DNA from: Naganishia liquefaciens
Lineage: Eukaryota; Basidiomycota; Tremellomycetes; Filobasidiales; Filobasidiaceae
Reading direction: 5' to 3'
DNA length: 64,000 bases
Assembly: GCA_013423385.1 (NCBI GenBank)
Contig: BLZA01000017.1
Span: 744,001 to 808,000 of the forward strand
Below the pieces are notes generated by a model. The model saw only the letters and a list, made by a program, of their open reading frames with translations. It did not search any database and had not been told where the DNA came from. Positions 58,101-64,000 of this stretch are shown piece by piece. The stretch's first letter is position 1. Each line of letters opens with the position of its first letter. The translations under genes and the position numbers were made by a program.

Positions 58101-61100
58101 ACAAAGGAGCCTCAAGAAAAGGAAAAGGATTGGGCAATAAAATTGAAGGATGGTGGCATTCAGTCAAAACCAATTTCCAGAATCCGACCGTTGCACATGC
58201 GCCAGTCCCGAAGATTCTACCTTTCCCGCCGAAAGGTGGTCAGCGCACTGAAAGACAACAAGCGGCGTATCACAAGGCCGCCGTAAAGAAGATCCCGTCC
58301 GCGCCGTCTTCGCGAAGGGGCAGCGTTATGCCATTACAGCCAGATGATTCCGCGCAGCCGACGGCCCTTAGCGGGGAGTTGAGCGATAATGCTCATCTCT
58401 TGCGGACGGCGACTTCGCACACTGATCTTGCTCGTTTGGGAGAAAGTATGCCGGCGAACCAATCGCTGGAGACCGATTGTGTAGCTTCATCCTCTCCGAT
58501 ATCTGTTCCAGCTCTAGCCCACCGTCAGGCGAGTGATCCTACCGACAGTGCCGTCAGGAGCAATCTCGTCCAACATGTCATGCCCATTCAGAGAGCGGCT
58601 ACGGGATTGGAGGCTAGGCGAAAACAACCAGCTTTATCACTCAAGCTTGACAACCAGATGCTGGCCCTTTCCCTGCAATCTCGCAGACAGCAAAGTGGCG
58701 GTTCCATGGCACCGCCCGCGTCTGCTCACAGCAGCAGCACCGGGAGTCTTGGATTCGCTAGTCGTAGCGAACAGGAATCTAGTGCTAGCATGCCTCTGGG
58801 AACACGAGGCTGGGCTCAAACCCCTTCTCCATTACAGGCCCTCAACTCAAGGTCCGCACAAAACGTGATCTCAAAACCCTCGCCTTCTGGCGACTCCACG
58901 GGGTTCAACAAAGTCTCAGTACAACGGCACGTCAAACACCGTTTGACCGTCGCCAAGGAGAATTGCGACAAGGAGCTTCAGTCAATCATCTCCGAAATCA
59001 CTGCCTATGTCGAGAATTATATACAGAGGGAGCGCTACTTGGCAGCCGACATACCCATAGAAGAAGAAGATCATATCGAGGGCGCGGACGGCGAGCAATT
59101 GTATATCGACAATCCACCGAGCGTCGGCAGCGAAAACATTACCGGCACTCTCGATTTAGACTCTGGCTCTGTGAGCTTATCTCGCAGTGCGTGTCGAAGT
59201 CTCATCAGTGCATATCGTGACTGACTTATCCAATCAAAAGCTTCTTCCATGAACGTACCTCGACCTCTACGTTCCCGGCAGGGATCCATCTCCTTGGCGG
59301 GTAGTCCGCTAAGAAAGCGGGATTTGGCTGCGGGCTCTTTCCGACCAGACCCGCTCAGTCCAGGAAGGCGAACCTCTGTCAATCCCACGACCAGAACGGC
59401 ACGCGCCGCTGAGATAGGATCTCGGTTCGGTCGTTCGCTAGAATTGGGTAGCGATGCCCAGTCACAGGTCAGAAGCGTCTCACGGTCCCGGTCACCAATG
59501 CCGCCTTTGCGACGATTATTCACCGATGAAAGCACAGATGACAGTCTTGTCGCCGGCTTGCAGGAAATTATCGCCATTGCTACGGACGTCACGGAAATGA
59601 CTGTGTCGTCTTTGCTTTCGCGTCCGGCAGAATGCCAGGCCAAAGTCGCTGATGTCATAGCGTTGGGAGAACTTTGGAAGCAACACCCCGATTGGCCTGG
59701 TAAGGAATGGTATTATCAGCTTTTGCTGGCAGTTGCGGCATTGAGTCGAGTAGTGGAATGGTGGGAAAGCGAGAAAGGATTCTGGAACTGGGATGATGAG
59801 GACGACATCGGTCAATTCACGTTCATCATGAAGCCCATCCGAGAAACCGAGAGCCAGTTCAGTTCTCCCACGATAGCGCCTAGGACTCATCCTGAAGAAG
59901 TGCTACACCGTTCGTCGGCACCGCCAGACCCTCCTGCCGGATCAATCGCGGCTGCAGAAGCAGTCCTCTCACCGCCTTCACCAGGGGAATTGAAATCCGA
60001 TCAAAAATTCGCCAGGTTTGAAGCCATTGAGGACCTGCAGCTGCAGGCTGAACAGGCCAAGTCGGTGAACATCGTGCTTGAACTAAGCTTGGACGGGGAC
60101 ACCATAGAGTGGGTGAACCCTGCATGGCAAGAGGTCTTAGGGTGAGTGTGTGCGATTGAACGGAAACCTGCAGTACTGAATCCTTCTCTTCGCCTGTAGA
60201 ACCAATCCTTTGGAGAACGACACGCCTTCTGTGTCTGCTTGGATGGCACCGGCAGATGTTGATGTGCTGTGCAATGCCAGTCGACAACTTGAGCAAGATG
60301 ATAGCCACACCGCGCAAGCGAGATTCCGCTTGCTGCGGGCAGAGCTCAGTGATGATGAGGATGAAGATGATCGTGAACCCGGACCGACTTATCTGGAATT
60401 TGAAGGCATCGGAATGCTGATGCGCGATAGAGACACCGGAAGCCCGACTCACACCATGTGGGTCATAAAACCGGTACACTCGTCTCGACCGGACCAAGAG
60501 TCTGATTCGGAGTCAAGCGACAAGGAGCCGCAGGACGCTTCTCAGTCGGCTGTCCCTCTTTCCGCCGACGGGATCATATCCTCAAAGAACCTGTTATGCC
60601 GAATTTGTGAACGAGAGGTTCCAACATGGTTCTTCGAAAAGCACAACGAGACCTGCAACGAAGTACATCGGCTGGAAGCCGATATCAGCTCCATCAACGA
60701 GCGGTTACTTGAGCTCCGGACAGCTGTAATGGGAACCAAGAAGGATCTAGAAACACCTGGAACTTCAGCGGCTTATCAAGGAATCATCATCACCCCTCGA
60801 CCGAAAACGGAACCCGACTACCGGCACGGTCAAGTTGCGCTGGCAGTACAGAAAATCCACCAGGCGTTCTTGGAACAGGCATTAGCCATTCTCACAGAAG
60901 CGTACCAAATTTCGACGCCAACCATCTTCGAGGAGACTGCGAATACGCCCATTAGATATCAAACACTTCTTTCTCCGACTTCCGAGGAGCGATTATCGCG
61001 AATTGGAAGATGGCAAAAGCCGAGCACGAATCAGCCTGCGTTGCAAGCACTTTTCCAGGATGTGGACGATTTGATTCGTGCAAAACAGCGCATAGTCAAT

Positions 61101-64000
61101 CGCATGCGCAACACGATTGTATATTCGGAACGGGTTCGCCAGGAATGGGAGGATCGTGTCGATCGCATGCTGGCGATTGACGAAGAAGCCAGTGAGGGAA
61201 GCTTGTCGTCCAAAGGAGAAGTGCGAGACGTTAGTAAGGAAATCGTTTCCACTCCCGCCACCTTAGGTCCAGGTGGTGCTGATGCAGTGCGGGCTCCAGA
61301 TCCCCATGCTCGCTTACCTGTGACATTGGGAAGACAGCAAAGTCAGCCGACATTGCCCCTTACACTGAACAGCGAGAATCAGCCTTCACCTGATTGGCAT
61401 GGAGCAACAGATTCCATCACGAATACCCTCTTCAAGCCGGTTTCTCTGCGCCGGATTTCCGGCTCGAAGACACCTATGGAAGGCCCCTTATCACCAAGAT
61501 TGCCGCCGGTCGCCACAAGCCGAAAACAAGCGACATCGATCAAGGACTTTGATATCATCAAGCCAATCAGTCGTGGAGCATTCGGTTCTGTTTTCCTTGC
61601 CAAGAAGCGGACAACGGGCGATTACTACGCCATCAAAGCATTGAGAAAGCAAGACATGATTGCCAAGAATCAGATCACGAATGTCAAGGCGGAGAGGACG
61701 ATCCTCATGGATCAAGCGAATTCTCCCTATGTCGCCAAACTGTTCTGGTCTTTTCAGAGTCGCGAATATCTTTACCTCGTTATGGAATATCTAAACGGCG
61801 GTGACTGCGCGGCGCTTATCAGAACCTTGGGAGGCCTTCCGGAGGAGTGGGTTAAGTGTTACATTGCAGAAGTCGTTTTGGGTCTCGAGTACATGCACGA
61901 TCGAGGTGTTGTGCACCGGTAAGCATAAGTCTTCGGTTAGTGCAGGCGGGGGCTAATGATCTGAGGCTTCTCAGGGATATCAAACCGGACAACCTATTGA
62001 TCGATGCGAAGGGACACCTCAAATTGACTGATTTCGGATTATCGAGGGCGGGACTTCTGAATCGTCAACTTGGAGGATCAAGACCATCTGCTCTCAGAAG
62101 CTTGTCTGCCAAGCGGAAACGGGGCTCACAAGTGACTTCCACTCGCCGAACAACTTCACCTCATTTGCACCCGCTGTCTGACGAATCCAATGCAACGACC
62201 CCGGATGTCGCGCTTCCGCCGAGTATAGGGGGGCTCAGTCAATCCTATTTCAGCAGTCATTTGACAGACGCCGGGTCTGCCGACGAGTCTTCCGGTTCCG
62301 AGGGTATCTCTTCACATTTTTCCAAGGGGCTTTCCAAGGGACAAGAGAAGCCAACACCAGAAGGCCGAAAGTTTGTGGGGACGCCTGACTACCTTTGTCC
62401 AGAGAGCAGTAAGTGTTAGCCGACATCTCATTTTCCCCAGTACTCACGAAAGTTCTTTCTCCAGTTCTGGGATTTGGTACGGACGATGCCACAGTGGATT
62501 GGGTAAGTTACAAGAACCGCCTCGCCCGAGCTGGCCTAAGTTCGTCTTCCTCGTAGTGGGCTCTCGGCGTTGTCATGTACGAGTTTCTCTACGGTTTTCC
62601 GCCATTCCATGACGAGACGCCCGACAAGGTATTCGAGAATATCATAGCCCGGCGGATCAATTGGTATGAAGATCAAATCGATATCTCTCCAGAAGCCAGG
62701 GATTTGATGGAAAGACTGATGTGTACGGATCCACTTCGCCGATTGGGAGCCAATGGAGCGTCGGAAGTAAAGTGTCATCCCTTCTTCACCGAGATCGACT
62801 GGAATACTATCGCCACGATAGAAGCAAATTTTGTGCCCAATGTCACAGACCCGGAATCGACAGATTACTTCGATGCTCGGGGCGCTCTACCTCAGGTTTT
62901 CAATGAGGATGAAGAGGAAGCGAGGCACCAGCTTGCAGAATCCAAGAACGCCTCCCAATCTAGTGGCCTAGGGATGCTCAGCTCTACATCCAAGATCGAA
63001 CCCTCGGCGTCGACCGAGGACTTCGGCAACTTCCACTTCAAGAATGTCCACGTTTTAAAGGAAGCAAATGATGAACAAGTGCGGAAGCTTCGCAAGGATT
63101 CTGCGCTCCAACCCGAGGGCATCTTGCCGGGACAGATCAAGGATCGTCGTCTCAGTCTGGCCGTAGGCAAAAAGAAGAAACGTCATAGGTTGTCGGTCAG
63201 CGAGGTAGGTCGATGTTGAGGCTGCATTCGAGCTGAAGCTCAAGCTCAAGCTCATGTGTTTGGTTCTCAGAACATGCCACCATCGCCATCAACATCCACG
63301 TCCTCTTCAGCGTCCACCCCGGGCATTCCTCAGACACCCTATGTGCTCTCACCCAATCCGAGGCGGCCATCAGAAAACAGGTTTAGCCGGGTCAAAGCTA
63401 TGCACGAATGGGACGAAGGCGCTCAAAAGCGAAGCGCAATACCGAGTCGTGCGCCCGCTGCTACCACTGCGGAGGAACCGCCATCGCATTCTCCTACGGC
63501 ATATGTCGATGGACCACGACAGCGACATCATTCGGGTCAGATTGGAATGGGTCGTTCACAGAGCGCAAGCGGTTCACCTTTGATGGACTCTCGCAAACTC
63601 AGTGACAGTTACACGCAAAGTGGTTCACGCGCGGTTGATGTTCTAATTGCCGAAGACAATCCGATCTCCCAAAAGATTTGTGAAACGTTGCTGACGCGGA
63701 TGGGTTGCCGTTGCGTCTGCGTCAACGATGGAGCAGAAGCTTTGGCGGCAACGATGGGTAGTATCAGGTTCGACGTTATCATTTGTGACCTGGTGATGCC
63801 TAATGTCTCTGGCGAAGAGGTCGCTCGTATGATCCGGTCTACGAACAACCCCAACGTCAGTACGCCTATTATCGCCGCCACGTCTTACGAACACAAGCAA
63901 ATCGCAACGGTCATGGCTGAAGCGCAACGAGAAGCTTCGGGTGCGATATTCAATGCCATCTTGGCAAAACCTATCACCAAACGCGACTTGACAGACTGCC
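55107..64000 (+). CDS. RIM15: Rim15-type AGC kinase with PAS, zinc finger and receiver domains (3' end cut off)
   Basis: Greatwall/Rim15 family kinase: integrates TOR, PKA and other nutrient signals and promotes quiescence through endosulfine phosphorylation. Exons 55107-56218, 56290-59186, 59241-60141, 60200-61918, 61975-62408, 62465-62502, 62557-63204, 63271-64000+; over 2800 residues. Order: about 1650 mostly disordered residues; PAS-like domain ([22 protein letters not shown]); C2HC finger [20 protein letters not shown]; kinase with GRGAFGSVF-type loop (SRGAFGSVF), AIKAL lysine, [16 protein letters not shown]; an insert of about 100 residues in the activation segment, the family hallmark; [20 protein letters not shown]. 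Then a receiver domain: AEDNPISQ, phospho-acceptor site [19 protein letters not shown]. The stop lies past the window. High confidence. Confidence 0.96.

Overview
The window is nuclear DNA of an intron-rich basidiomycete, most likely a Tremellomycete (the Cryptococcus/Kwoniella/Tremella group). This rests on three things: genes broken by many introns of about 45-80 nt with GT(R)NG donors and CTNAY branch sites, an intersectin of the cryptococcal Cin1 type, and the high GC of the coding DNA. The species cannot be named from the sequence. No rRNA, tRNA, CRISPR array or whole transposon was recognised. Most gene models below are hand-spliced. For thirteen of them (ARL8, the 2.0-kb membrane protein, the 3.7-kb nuclear protein, annexin, the MFS transporter, ATG26, bZIP, SWAP, CIN1, TFA1, Dabb, the glycosyltransferase and RIM15) I summed the exon lengths and the reading phase closes. 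ADH, GMPPA, NTH1, UPF2 and FAH were joined codon by codon without a full length check.

Layout. 1-1019: 3' part of ARL8. 2003-3043: orphan membrane protein. 3680-6317: unknown nuclear Ser/Pro-rich protein. 6899-8659: annexin. 9130-11364 (-): DHA1-type drug/polyamine antiporter. 12021-13556 (-): zinc alcohol dehydrogenase, divergent from ATG26 (14034-19436), a sterol 3-beta-glucosyltransferase. 20135-22132: GMPPA-type GDP-mannose pyrophosphorylase. 22133-26003: gene-poor stretch with coding-like fragments. 26004-28066: bZIP factor. 28067-29742: gene-poor. 29743-31111: SWAP-family splicing regulator. 31348-37981: CIN1 intersectin (EH, coiled coil, WH2, two SH3, DH, PH). 38098-40174 (-): NTH1 DNA glycosylase. 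41556-45905 (-): UPF2, divergent from TFA1 (46348-48277, TFIIE alpha). 48434-49648 (-): fumarylacetoacetate hydrolase family enzyme. 50266-50775: small Dabb-barrel protein. 51395-53308: type II membrane glycosyltransferase candidate. 55107-64000+: RIM15 (PAS, zinc finger, AGC kinase, receiver), running off the end.

The genes form no operon or cluster; this is ordinary housekeeping and signalling synteny. Loose functional themes are endocytosis, actin and membrane traffic (ARL8, CIN1, annexin, ATG26), RNA processing (SWAP, UPF2), glycan supply (GMPPA, glycosyltransferase) and nutrient signalling (RIM15). The most interesting observations are about gene architecture. In CIN1, an unusually long intron carries an in-frame stop and an AATAAA exactly where a short intersectin isoform would end. 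One intron is flanked by a 12-bp direct duplication, suggesting recent intron gain. There are two GC-AG introns, several exons of 11-22 nt, and an oversized intron in the SWAP gene. I found no clear new multi-gene system.
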